Shown here: in pieces, positions 1-7,404 of the stretch
Layout: each line of letters starts with the position of its first letter
Numbering within the stretch: position 1 is the stretch's first letter
Assembly: GCA_023091735.1 (NCBI GenBank)
Contig: JALKBU010001213.1
Span: forward strand, 1-14,526
DNA length: 14,526 bases
DNA from: Trichomonas tenax
Taxonomy: Eukaryota; Parabasalia; Trichomonadida; Trichomonadidae
Direction of reading: 5' to 3'
Notes under the pieces: model-generated
What the model saw: the letters and a program-made list of their open reading frames with translations, nothing else
Told to the model about the DNA's origin: nothing
The model's database searches: none
Program-made: the position numbers and the translations under genes

Positions 1-789
1 TGAACTCCTGAGACCATGGAACGAAGTGATTCGTTAGCTTTGGATACGTTTTGACTTTTGCGACATTGTTAGGAGTGATTAAGCAATCCTCAACAGAAAG
101 AGGACATACCTGCAAGGCATCACTTGTGAACTTAACTTTAATCTGAATATTACCTGCAAAGTCTAAAAGGAATCTAATAGCTTCAAACGGTAAGAATTTT
201 TTTAACAGGAAGTTTGAGAGATATTTCGACATTAATTTCAGAATTAGCAGATTTACCTCCACAATCGACAACTTGTCCAGATCTGACAGTATTTACTCTC
301 TTCCATACGTCCGCATGTCTTGTTTTACTGAACACATCAACTTTTTTAACAGTTTCGGTTGTTCCACAATTCGATATTACGTATGCTTCAAATATTGCAT
401 TATCAGTGGAATATTTCAGATCTACCATTAGCAAGGATTTGATAAGATCCTGCAAAATAAATTGAGTCATCACAACCTATCCAAATTGCCGGATTATTAG
501 TGTTTGGGATAGCTGAAGCATCAACTTTTGTAGCAAATTTATAAGTTCCTATATATGTAAATAAAAGATTAGTATTATATAAATCAATCACATTTTCGCC
601 CTTAGGACTAATATTAAATGTTGTATAAGAATTATCATTAATGTCTTTCGGTGACGCTGGATCTTTTGAGGGTACATAACGTCTATTAGTATCACCAACC
701 TGAATCGCATTATCAATTATATCAAAGTAACTTCTTATTTGATGATAGTGCTCAGCTGGTGTGAATTCGTTTAATTGTTCGTTCTCCAT
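1..789 (-). pseudogene. Maverick/Polinton capsid-like protein gene, frameshifted and cut by the window edge
   Basis: The reading on the - strand starts at the ATG at 787-789 and is spread over three frames. The first open stretch is 789-403 (128 aa, with motifs SYTTFNISPKGENVIDLYN and IWIGCDDSIYFAGSYQILANG-like text). Homology-like reading then moves to another frame (473-183, including FSKTRHADVWKRVNT). Near a run of seven T at 196-202 it moves again to a frame open to base 1 (including AIRFLLDFAGNIQIKVKF). The three pieces have the same character and follow in order, so I read them as one gene with two frameshifts, continuing past the window. From memory of trichomonad Maverick proteins, the layout suggests the double-jelly-roll major capsid protein, which in Polintons is about 500-600 aa. 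That identity is inference. The shifts may be true decay or, at the T-run, sequence error. Confidence 0.55.
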
Positions 790-820
790 TTTTATTAAGG
801 ATAAAAAAAATAATATTTAA
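790..820 (-). promoter_or_regulatory. Candidate Maverick promoter of the capsid-like gene
   Basis: Read on the - strand, an AAATATTATTTTTT block runs into TTATCC, followed by 9 bases and the ATG at 789. The TAATATTT core (811-818 on +) lies 21 bases upstream of the start. The same core lies 21 bases upstream of the neighbouring gene starting at 1290, and a variant with TTTTTATCC precedes the gene at 1344. No host-type TCA-Y-W initiator is obvious. The promoter role is inferred from the repetition and spacing. Confidence 0.45.
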
Positions 821-1290
821 TGTAAAACTCTTACTCTTCTTCTTAATGGAGTTCTCGACTGAGTAATAATTTTTTCTTCTTCTACTTGTTCAGAAATGTT
901 AGAAACAAATTGCTTATTTTCTTCCGTTTCCTTTTGACGTTCAACCGGATTTTTGTTCATATCATTTGATTCAGTACTACGTTCAAGAACTTCTAACATT
1001 TTCTCAAGAAGTTTTTTATTCGTTACTGATTCATAAATGATTACATTTTCTTTTTCTACTGGTTCAGTAACTTGCTCCTTTCTTTCTTCATTAACTTCGG
1101 CACTCTGTGCCTCAGGGCTGAAAGCCCGTTCTACAGGTTTTGATTCAGTTGGCGTATTAGTTAATGGAACCTTTCTCTCACGAACTTGAATTTTACCGTT
1201 TTTATCAGTCATTACATTATATAACGGATGTTGTATTCCTTTTGCATCATTAATGATTATTGAATTTCTCTCAGATCTGCTTAAGCTCAT
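817..1290 (-). CDS. Unknown charged protein of the Maverick-like element
   Basis: A complete 157-aa ORF runs from the ATG at 1288-1290 to the TAA at 817-819. It ends 27 bp upstream of the capsid-like start, on the same strand, in a compact arrangement typical of viral-like elements. The N-terminal third is mixed and may fold (SRSERNSIIINDAKGIQHPL, then a hydrophobic VIIYESV segment near residues 83-89). The rest is rich in Glu, Lys, Gln and Ser and probably disordered or coiled-coil. The C-terminus is Arg-rich (RTPLRRRVRVLH). There is no signal peptide or membrane segment and I do not recognise the family. A capsid-associated or core-binding role would fit the position and the basic tail, but this is a guess. 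The intact frame contrasts with the broken neighbour. Confidence 0.6.
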   Translation of the reverse strand: MSLSRSERNSIIINDAKGIQHPLYNVMTDKNGKIQVRERKVPLTNTPTESKPVERAFSPEAQSAEVNEERKEQVTEPVEKENVIIYESVTNKKLLEKMLEVLERSTESNDMNKNPVERQKETEENKQFVSNISEQVEEEKIITQSRTPLRRRVRVLH

Positions 1291-1343
1291 GATTTAATTA
1301 GTATTAAAAAATAATATTTTAAATTTTTATCCAATATAAAACC
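1291..1343. promoter_or_regulatory. Divergent promoter between two Maverick genes
   Basis: This 53-bp, almost pure A+T spacer separates the leftward gene (start 1290) from the rightward gene (start 1344). Leftward, TAATATTT at 1312-1319 lies 21 bases from the ATG, exactly as at the capsid-like gene. Rightward, AATATTTT leads into TTTTTATCC (1324-1332), 11 bases before the ATG. That resembles the TTTTTTTATCC block 9 bases before the capsid-like ATG. Promoter function is inferred from these shared blocks. Confidence 0.5.
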
Positions 1344-1682
1344 ATGACAGACTTCGAAACTTTGAAAGCGACATTAAAGGAAGAAATATTAAAGGAGCTT
1401 AGCTCCAAGACCGAAGGTCACGAACTCAAAGCAACAACGAAAACAAGAAAGACTAAAAAGAATGAAAAAGATGATGAAGGATTTACATCCTTAGAAAAGA
1501 AACCAGTTAAGCCTAAACGTAAATGTACAGAAAAACAATTAGCAGCACTTGCTGCAGAAAGACAGAAGAATCCGAGATGGATAAGTAAACGTATGAGAGA
1601 AGCAGAGGAAATGGCTAAAGCCCTTGAGGGACAAAGTCCCGAAGAAAAGAAGAAGCAGGAAGAAGAAAAGAAATCAGAATAA
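1344..1682 (+). CDS. Small Lys/Glu-rich basic protein of the Maverick-like element
   Basis: A complete 112-aa ORF runs from the ATG at 1344 to the TAA at 1680-1682. It is the gene nearest the element's right end and the only one here pointing outwards. The protein is highly charged: a short amphipathic N-terminus (TLKEEILKELSSK), a Lys/Arg-rich middle (residues about 30-70, with KRKCTEKQLAALAAERQKN) and a Glu/Lys tail. The TEKQLAALAAERQK-type segment resembles short basic motifs in accessory proteins of large DNA viruses and Mavericks, but I cannot name the family. Nucleic-acid or capsid binding is plausible from composition only. There is no signal peptide or membrane segment. Its stop codon and the following bases open the first copy of a repeated block, so the repeat copies begin at this gene's 3' end. 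Confidence 0.6.
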   Translation: MTDFETLKATLKEEILKELSSKTEGHELKATTKTRKTKKNEKDDEGFTSLEKKPVKPKRKCTEKQLAALAAERQKNPRWISKRMREAEEMAKALEGQSPEEKKKQEEEKKSE

Positions 1683-1894
1683 CCACTAAAATTATTTTCA
1701 AAATTTCCTTACCCTCATTTCTTTTCGCTTTCTTTTCTTAGTTAGTTAGTCATAAATTATTTTTAAAACTGAATAAATTTCTCTCATAACCACTAAAATT
1801 ATTTTTCAAAATTTCCTTACCCTCATTTCTTTGCCCTTCGGGCTTGGGCGAAGCCCTTCGCTTTCTTTTCTTAGTTAGTTAGTCATAAATTATT
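1681..1894. repeat. Direct repeat A/A' after the last Maverick gene
   Basis: Two copies of a block of about 84 bp start with AACCACTAAAATTATTTT and end with TTAGTTAGTTAGTCATAAAT: copy A at 1681-1764 and copy A' at 1788-1894. Copy A' differs mainly by an insert of about 25 bp (1833-1857) containing GCCCTTCGGGC and GGGCTTGGGCGAAGCCC, both able to form small GC-rich hairpins in otherwise AT-rich DNA. There is no ORF. It is probably part of the element's terminal region. Confidence 0.8.
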
Positions 1895-1910
1895 CTAAAA
1901 AGTGACTAGA

Positions 1911-2270
1911 TTTTATAAAGTCATTAGTTTCAAAATCAATTTTAACGTTAATTTGTAAGAAATTCAAAAATTTATTTTTTTATATGGGGGAACCTAACTT
2001 GTAAAATTAATTCTGTCGTAAATATTAGTATTAATAAATTATTGATTTTGTAATTTGTGATTTCAGTAATTATATAAAAAGATGTTCGCAGAACTCGAGG
2101 ATTATTTTTTTCAAAAACTGAATAAATTTTATAAAGTCAGGAATTCCAAAATCAAAATTAACGTTAATTTGTAAGAAATTCAAAAATTTATTTTTTATAT
2201 GGGGGAACCTAACTTGTAAAATTAATTATGTCGTAAATATATTTAAAAAGATGTTCGCAGAACTCGAGGC
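1911..2270. repeat. Direct repeat B/B' in the Maverick terminal region
   Basis: Two diverged copies of one block occur, at about 1911-2101 and 2127-2270. Both begin TTTTATAAAGTCA, share AACGTTAATTTGTAAGAAAT and ATATGGGGGAACCTAACTTG, and end in the same AGATGTTCGCAGAACTCGAG (2080-2099 and 2249-2268). The first copy has about 45 extra AT-rich bases before that end. AAAACTGAATAAATTT precedes copy B' and also follows repeat A, which suggests nested duplications. There is no coding potential. Such repeats suit a long terminal inverted repeat of a Maverick. Confidence 0.8.
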
Positions 2271-2295
2271 GAAGACTCGAGTTCTGCGAACATCT
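2249..2295. repeat. Perfect 20-bp palindrome, probable right tip of the Maverick-like element
   Basis: The left arm AGATGTTCGCAGAACTCGAG (2249-2268) is exactly complementary to the right arm (2276-2295), with a 7-base spacer. The left arm also ends repeat B at 2080-2099. Read inward from 2295 on the - strand, the sequence begins 5'-AG, the terminal dinucleotide described for Polintons. Directly outside lies BspA-like coding sequence, so 2295/2296 is the likely element/host junction. A 6-bp target duplication would be AATTAC (2296-2301), and its partner lies outside the window. Confidence 0.5.
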
Positions 2296-2300
2296 AATTA

Positions 2301-2429
2301 CTAACTATTGTTGTAATTTGTTGGAACAACAGATGTATATGGATAAATAACGAGTCCCTTGCCAACGTATGCATATTCTTGTTCAGCACTCGTATAAACA
2401 ATATCTTTGTAAGTAACAATTTCATTCAA
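2301..2429 (-). pseudogene. BspA-like surface protein, 5' fragment cut at the Maverick junction
   Basis: Read on the - strand from 2429, about 42 residues (LNEIVTYKDIVYT, then YAYVGKGLVIYPYTS) match the N-terminus of the rightward pseudogene at 2654 (NEAITYNNIVYT, ALVGKGLHTYPYTS). The start codon position holds TTG where the sibling has ATG. The match ends at a TAG (2301-2303), six bases from the proposed element end. BspA-like proteins are leucine-rich-repeat surface proteins, very numerous in trichomonads. This piece is a dead remnant. The rest of the gene could lie beyond the element, outside the window. Confidence 0.55.
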
Positions 2430-2653
2430 TGACCTAAATAAATGTCAGTTTTTAAAGATATTCACCTTATTTTTAATGATATAAACCAGTTTTCTTTACA
2501 ATCAACCTGAAGAATTTTTGCATTAAAACTTGTAAAATGAAGAACAATTAATATTAAAACTCGGTAGACATTCAAAAGATACAATTGCTAATTCTATTTC
2601 ATTGTCGGGTTGGATGATAAGTGTCGAAAAACTGACAATGTAATAATACCTGT
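2430..2653. other. Inverted-duplicate upstream regions of the two BspA-like fragments
   Basis: The two fragments face away from each other. Their upstream sequences also match in inverted orientation: AAAAACTGACA lies 15 to 20 bases before each start (read on + at about 2628-2638, and on - at about 2454-2444). The duplication therefore included the promoter side. The middle of the spacer shows no gene. No clear TCA-type initiator is visible. Confidence 0.45.
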
Positions 2654-3079
2654 ATGAATGAAGCAATAACTTACAATAATATTGTTTATACAATTGTTGA
2701 AGAGAGATATGCTTTGGTTGGGAAAGGACTCCATACTTATCCATACACATCTGCTGTATCAAGAAGTTATAGCGCTGAAATTAATATTCCACCATTTGTC
2801 GAATATAACAACGCTAAGTATGCAGTAAAAGTTGTAGGAGCTCATGCATTTTATACCTGTACTAGTATTCCAAAATTATTTGTTTCTAGCAATATTGAAT
2901 TTTTAGAATGAAGTTGCTTTGGAGGAATGGATTCTATGGCAAGTCTGATATTGGAGCAAAATAGTAAATTGAAGGGCTCGAACGGAAGCATTGAAATATA
3001 TGATAATCCTCAATTTTGAAAAATATGCAAATCCAGGCTGCTTCGACAATTTTTAATAACATCAAAAAATGAAGTTTAA
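2654..3079 (+). pseudogene. BspA-like leucine-rich-repeat surface protein, broken
   Basis: The ATG at 2654 opens 85 codons that look like the N-terminal part of a trichomonad BspA-like protein: an opening of the type YNNIVYTIVEERYALVGKGL, then INIPPFVEYNNAKYAVKVVGAHAF, where the IPPFV.Y.NAKY.V.VVGAHAF rhythm is the start of BspA-type leucine-rich repeats. A TGA at 2909-2911 interrupts the frame just after SSNIEFLE. The same frame continues sensibly (SCFGGMDSMASLILEQNSKL) to a TGA at 3017. A one-base shift there gives FEKYANPGCFDNF and a stop. So there is at least one nonsense change and probably one frameshift. The remnant is about 130-140 codons, far shorter than intact family members (several hundred aa). 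Intact relatives are surface proteins implicated in adhesion or immune interaction. Confidence 0.65.
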
Positions 3080-3319
3080 TTACAAAGTTCACTGCCTCAT
3101 GTAAAGCAATCTCACATCATTGCTTAGTTTATTTTAACTACATCTGCTTAATATGTCTATAAAATATCAGAAAAACATTTCATTAAAAAATATGTGTGTA
3201 AAGTATCATAATTAGTAAATATGTCAAATAAATTACTTTATATGTCAAATATAAAAATGGTGACAAACTGGTTCCTCTGACTTTTTTTGAGGGGAAAAAA
3301 CTACTTCACTCTTCGAGAT
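3080..3319. other. AT-rich intergenic region before the helicase gene
   Basis: I see no gene here. TATGTCAAATA-type motifs occur at about 3220 and 3240, and GGTGACAAAC follows at about 3259. These resemble the dispersed ATGTCA/TGACA motif seen again from 7885 onward. Confidence 0.5.
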
Positions 3320-3331
3320 TCACTTTTCATT
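3320..3331 (+). promoter_or_regulatory. Initiator (Inr) of the helicase gene
   Basis: TCACTTTTCATT fits the trichomonad initiator consensus TCA(+1)YTWYTCATT at every position. It predicts transcription start at A3322 and a 37-base 5' leader to the ATG at 3359. No TATA box is needed in this lineage. This match supports both the start codon chosen and the trichomonad assignment. Confidence 0.75.
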
Positions 3332-3358
3332 CGCCGAGGAACTTAACGCATTAAAGGA

Positions 3359-5788
3359 ATGGGAGAAGAATCGGTGATAACAGACTACAGCACAACTGAT
3401 GAGATGGATGAACTTCTCATTCCGCCATTCTTTCAGCACAATTTAATTCACGGAAGGCCGCCTCCATCAATACAGAAATTAAGGCCGTGGCAAGTTGAAT
3501 TACTACAGAAGGAGGAGTGGATGGATAAGAAATCATGTGTATGTGTCGCCCCAACTTCTGGAGGAAAAACGTTAATTGCTGAAATCGGAATTGCTCAACT
3601 ACTTGATGATAATCCACATGCAAAAATCATATATGCTCTTCCATTTGTAGCACTTGCATCTGAAAAATACGTCGATCTTGAAAAACGATTTCAAAAATAT
3701 ACGGTAAGACCATTCTTTCAGAACGTTGGAGGCAATGATTTTAGGAATGGATCAATTGCAGTATGTACTTACGAGAAAGCTCATTCAATTCTTAATCAAG
3801 CCGTTAAAAATGATTATTTTTCGAATATCAAACTCGTTATTGTCGATGAAGCACATATGATTGGTGATGAGAGTCGAGGAGTTGTTGCCGAAGCTCTTAT
3901 CATGAAGCTAAAAACATTTAAAGAGCAGCCACAAATAATCGCATTAACAGCAACATTAAGCGAAGAAGATGCTAAGAAGCTCGCAGCATCTATAAACGGA
4001 TACGCTTATATATCAACAGAAAGAGTTACGCCTCTCAAGACATTTATTGCAAGAAAATCAGGTGATTTATACAAAATCGAGCAAAACTCATCGAAAGCGA
4101 TTACAAAGCTTAAACTTTACGATAATGATCCAGATCTTGTTCTTACTCTTGTATTACCGCTCTTCAACAGTCCAAGATCTCAGTCGGTTCTTATATTTGT
4201 TAATACAAGAAATTATACGAGAAAAGTTGCGCAATTGCTTTTATTAAATACTCAAAAATCAGCAAATGAAGGAATACAATCGATAATTCAGGAACTTTCA
4301 CGATGCCCGGGTGGTAGTGATCCATTACTTGTTGAGTGTGTAAGTCATGGCATTGCATTCCATCACGCTGGATTGATGATGGAAGAAAGAAAAGCTGTTG
4401 AACGAGGAGCAAAAGAAAATCTTATCAAAATTATTGTTGCAACAACAACACTCAGTGCAGGAGTCAACATAAGAAGTGTATCTCGTGTTGTCATTCTCTC
4501 TCCTTACAGATATAACATTGAACTTCGGAAGAAAGAATTAATGTCAAGCTCAACTTTCGCTCAGATGTCTGGAAGAGCAGGAAGAACTGATCAAATCGCT
4601 GGAGAAGTTGTAGCGGTTGTTGACAACGATAAAGAGTTTGCAGAAGTCTGTGAAATGATGCAACAGCCTTTACCTAATATTCAAGTTGCCCATGGCGAAA
4701 GTGTTTTCTCATACATGCTTCAATCTTTGAGTCTTGGACTTGCAAAAACATCCGATGATTTAGAAAAGTTTGCAAACTCGCCATTCCAAAACAGACCAAA
4801 GATGATGACTTCTCAGGACATTTATTCATCACCAAGTGCAAGTCAAGAAAAGCCATCGCCGCCAAGGTTTAACATGCACTCAGTAAGACCTGATAATTCC
4901 CTTGTTACTCTTGATGTTGTTGGAAAAGGAATCAACAAACTCAGAGAACTTGGTCTTGTTGATCAAGATAATTTAAACACAACTAAGCTTGGTTCTGCTT
5001 TAACAACAGCAAACATTCCTTTGGATGAAGGTGTTGAAATGTCTGAGCTCATCAGATCTATGATGAAATCTCTCTGCATGACAGATGAATTGCAGATACT
5101 TTCAGTTTGTGTTCCTCATGACAGCCAAATCAAAGTCCCTAAACTCAGCGATCCAATGTTTGAGAGCATCATTAATATGCATGAAAAATGTATAACAATC
5201 ATGACAAAGAAGTCAAGGATGGAACTCGAGCATCTCATTGTCCAAGCATGTACTGGATATTCATTGAACAAAGCTGATGAATCGATGTTTAGAAGAATTT
5301 ATATAGGAAGCATTCTTCACGATATTATTAATGAAATTGATTTTACTTCGATAAGTGAGAAGTATGGTATTGATCGAGGTACAGTCCAAAGTTTGCAAAG
5401 CAGTGCAGCATCGCGTGCTGGACAAGCAGCAAGATTCGCTGATTCTATGGGCTTTAGTGTTCTTGCTGCGCAGCTTACGAATATTAAGAAACAATTGTCA
5501 TTCTGTGTGAAGTCTGAATTGCTCGATTTGGTTTCTATTCCTGGAATCAAAGCAAATATCGCAAGATGTTTGTATGATAGAGGAATCCAAAATGCGGAAC
5601 AACTTTCCCAGGTATCAATAACAGAGTTCAAAAATGTTTTCGCATCACTGCCGAGCGAAGTAACAGAGACAGATGTCAACCAACTCAGCAAAAGAGTGAT
5701 AAATCATGCAAAGCGATATGTTGAGCATCTCAGTATTCTCCAAGAGTTTGAAGACGATGTTATGGCTAAGATGTCAAATGCTATTTAA
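3359..5788 (+). CDS. Hel308/HELQ-type superfamily 2 DNA repair helicase
   Basis: A complete 809-aa ORF with all Ski2/Hel308-type motifs: LRPWQ Q-motif area (41-45), Walker A APTSGGKT (64-71), DEAH box (163-166), TAT (197-199), VLIFVNTR (277-284), FHHAGL (334-339), ATTTLSAGVN (361-370) and QMSGRAGR (402-409). A winged-helix-like region follows (about 510-560), then a helical ratchet region (about 600-710), and a helix-hairpin-helix segment LVSIPGIKANIARCLYDRGI (724-743). This is the Hel308/HELQ order. Family members are ATP-driven 3'-5' helicases acting at stalled forks and in crosslink repair. The same domain forms the N-terminus of DNA polymerase theta, but no polymerase domain follows: the stop at 5786 is followed by a convergent gene. 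A short Ser/Pro-rich insert lies at about 483-505. The protein should be nuclear. A theta-derived helicase-only paralogue is the main alternative. Confidence 0.88.
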   Translation: MGEESVITDYSTTDEMDELLIPPFFQHNLIHGRPPPSIQKLRPWQVELLQKEEWMDKKSCVCVAPTSGGKTLIAEIGIAQLLDDNPHAKIIYALPFVALASEKYVDLEKRFQKYTVRPFFQNVGGNDFRNGSIAVCTYEKAHSILNQAVKNDYFSNIKLVIVDEAHMIGDESRGVVAEALIMKLKTFKEQPQIIALTATLSEEDAKKLAASINGYAYISTERVTPLKTFIARKSGDLYKIEQNSSKAITKLKLYDNDPDLVLTLVLPLFNSPRSQSVLIFVNTRNYTRKVAQLLLLNTQKSANEGIQSIIQELSRCPGGSDPLLVECVSHGIAFHHAGLMMEERKAVERGAKENLIKIIVATTTLSAGVNIRSVSRVVILSPYRYNIELRKKELMSSSTFAQMSGRAGRTDQIAGEVVAVVDNDKEFAEVCEMMQQPLPNIQVAHGESVFSYMLQSLSLGLAKTSDDLEKFANSPFQNRPKMMTSQDIYSSPSASQEKPSPPRFNMHSVRPDNSLVTLDVVGKGINKLRELGLVDQDNLNTTKLGSALTTANIPLDEGVEMSELIRSMMKSLCMTDELQILSVCVPHDSQIKVPKLSDPMFESIINMHEKCITIMTKKSRMELEHLIVQACTGYSLNKADESMFRRIYIGSILHDIINEIDFTSISEKYGIDRGTVQSLQSSAASRAGQAARFADSMGFSVLAAQLTNIKKQLSFCVKSELLDLVSIPGIKANIARCLYDRGIQNAEQLSQVSITEFKNVFASLPSEVTETDVNQLSKRVINHAKRYVEHLSILQEFEDDVMAKMSNAI

Positions 5789-5845
5789 TGTTTAGTTTGT
5801 TATTTGATATAAAAAATCAAATATTTAAATTCAAAAATTAACAGC
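5789..5845. terminator. 57-bp convergent 3' region shared by helicase and hydrogenase
   Basis: Both flanking genes end here. TATTTGAT (5801-5808) and ATCAAATA (5816-5823) form a perfect 8-bp stem with a 7-base AT loop. TTTAAA at 5824-5829 reads TAAA on both strands, and TAAA-like elements are the polyadenylation signals described for trichomonads. One short segment may therefore serve both messages, which could overlap in antisense at their ends. The function is inferred. Confidence 0.45.
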
Positions 5846-7243
5846 TTATTTTCTGGACTTGTAGTGAGTGTGAAGAAGGTGATGAGCAGTGTGGCCACCA
5901 AACTTTCCTTCGAAGGACTCTTCGTACAGCTTCAAAAGTTGTGGGTTATCCTGTGAAGTTCTCAACTTCGAAGACTTATCGATGGAATATGTAGCAGTAA
6001 GTCTCGCCTGGACAGCCTTCTTTGTCTTTGCCTTTGGAGAGCCGCCGCCAACGACGCAGCCGCCTGGGCAGGCCATGACTTCGACGAACTTGACGTCCTT
6101 GAACTCTGGATCACCTCCCTTGATCTTCTTGATCAGCTGCATCGCGTTCTTGATGCCGTGAGCGACAGCAACTTTAACTTCTGTACCAGCAATGTCAACT
6201 TTAGCGAGTTTAACACCACTTTTGACACCGCGAACGTCCTGGAGATCGATTGGTGCCATTTCCTTCTTCGTCAAGAACTTGTAAGCGGATCTAACAGCAG
6301 CTTCCATGACACCACCTGTAGCGCAGAAGATGGCGCCACCGCCTGTGGCCTCGGAGTAGAAATTGTCGCATGGTGTGTCTGGTAATTCCTTGAAATTGAT
6401 CTTCGCGTTTTTGATCATTTGTGCAACTTCTCTGCTTGTCAAAACAGCGTCTGTTTCCTGCCTTCCATCCTTCATTGTGAACTGTGGACGAGAAATTTCG
6501 TCTTTCTTTGCTGTGCACGGCATAATTGCGACATTGAAAATTTTATCGCTTGATGTGCCGATCTTCTTAGGGAAAATGTGCTTAATGACCGACGATAACA
6601 TTCCCATTGGTGATCTGCAGGAGCTAAGATGAGGAATCAATGATGGATCAGATTTCTCAACATAATTGACCCACGCTGGGCAACATGAAGTGAACATTGG
6701 GAGGACTGCATTCTTATCTGTCAATCTCTGGACCAATTCTGTCGCTTCTTCGACAATCGTCATATCAGCTGCAAAATTTGTATCGAAAACATAATCAAAA
6801 CCGAGGAGCTTGAGCGCTGTTACGACTTTTCCTGTAGAAATAGTACCTGCAGGAAGTCCCAAAGCCTCAGCCATGTTAATTCTGATCGCTGGAGCAATTT
6901 GGCAAACAGCAACACGTCCATCTTTCTTCTTCAACACTTCTCTCACAGGCTTGATAGCGTCTGCCTCGAATATGGCGACCTTTGGACAGCCTAAAGTGCA
7001 TTGGCCGCAACTGATGCAATTTGTTTCAGCGATTGGAGCTCCTGTTTGGGTCTGGACAATACCCTTTCCGTTAACTTTGATCGATTTGAGGACGTTTTGG
7101 CCCGCAATGTTTGTGCAAGCGCGGACACAAGACTGGCAGTTGATGCATTTCGTCATATCGAACTGGATGCCCGTAGAGCTGCTGTCCTTCATGCGGAGGC
7201 CGGCGCTGAACATCTTCTGTGTGTTGGAACAGACAGTCAACAT
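5846..7243 (-). CDS. Hydrogenosomal [FeFe] hydrogenase, short form
   Basis: A complete 465-aa ORF. The enzyme reduces protons to H2 with electrons from ferredoxin in the hydrogenosome. Residues 1 to about 20 (ML start, Ser/Thr/Arg/Lys-rich, few acids) fit a cleavable hydrogenosomal presequence. Two [4Fe-4S] clusters follow: C33-C36-C39-C43 and C76-C79-C82-C86. The catalytic H-cluster motifs are all present: TSCCPAW (185-191), MPCTAKKDE (241-249) and EVMACPGGCVVGGG (388-401). The four expected cluster ligands are C188, C243, C392 and C396, with C187 as the proton-transfer cysteine. EEATE (165-169) matches the acidic proton-path segment. The C-terminus AHHLLHTHY is the usual small-subunit-like tail. 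The length matches the short trichomonad enzymes, which lack the extra N-terminal Fe-S and flavoprotein domains of longer paralogues. Codons are notably more G+C-rich than the flanks, suggesting high expression. Confidence 0.95.
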   Translation of the reverse strand: MLTVCSNTQKMFSAGLRMKDSSSTGIQFDMTKCINCQSCVRACTNIAGQNVLKSIKVNGKGIVQTQTGAPIAETNCISCGQCTLGCPKVAIFEADAIKPVREVLKKKDGRVAVCQIAPAIRINMAEALGLPAGTISTGKVVTALKLLGFDYVFDTNFAADMTIVEEATELVQRLTDKNAVLPMFTSCCPAWVNYVEKSDPSLIPHLSSCRSPMGMLSSVIKHIFPKKIGTSSDKIFNVAIMPCTAKKDEISRPQFTMKDGRQETDAVLTSREVAQMIKNAKINFKELPDTPCDNFYSEATGGGAIFCATGGVMEAAVRSAYKFLTKKEMAPIDLQDVRGVKSGVKLAKVDIAGTEVKVAVAHGIKNAMQLIKKIKGGDPEFKDVKFVEVMACPGGCVVGGGSPKAKTKKAVQARLTATYSIDKSSKLRTSQDNPQLLKLYEESFEGKFGGHTAHHLLHTHYKSRK

Positions 7244-7260
7244 TAAAAATGAAATGAAAA
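7241..7260 (-). promoter_or_regulatory. Initiator candidate of the hydrogenase gene
   Basis: On the - strand, TTTTCATTTCATTTTTA lies directly before the ATG (7241-7243). TCATT with its A at 7255 fits TCA(+1)YW and predicts a leader of 12 bases, in the usual trichomonad range. A second TCATT sits six bases closer. This supports the ML start of the presequence. Confidence 0.6.
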
Positions 7261-7404
7261 AATTGAATTCCTTGAAAAGTGGTTATAAATCAGCTAAACA
7301 TTGTTAATTCAGGTCTGTATCACCTCTAGAATGCATCTATAACTTTTCTTATTGATTATTGAAAAATTCAAATGAAACAAACATTCACTATATTTGGATT
7401 TTTT
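7261..7404. other. Upstream intergenic DNA of the hydrogenase gene
   Basis: AT-rich sequence with no ORF or repeat that I can support. Upstream regulatory sites of the hydrogenase gene would be expected here, but none is recognisable. Confidence 0.5.

Noticed and set aside
2523..2762. 79-codon - strand frame overlapping the BspA-like pseudogene
   Set aside because: It lies opposite BspA-like coding sequence and is Tyr/Cys-rich in an unprotein-like way. Shadow.
5889..7307. Several open + strand frames opposite the hydrogenase
   Set aside because: They are shadows of a well-supported gene, produced by its GC-richer codon use. None has recognisable motifs.
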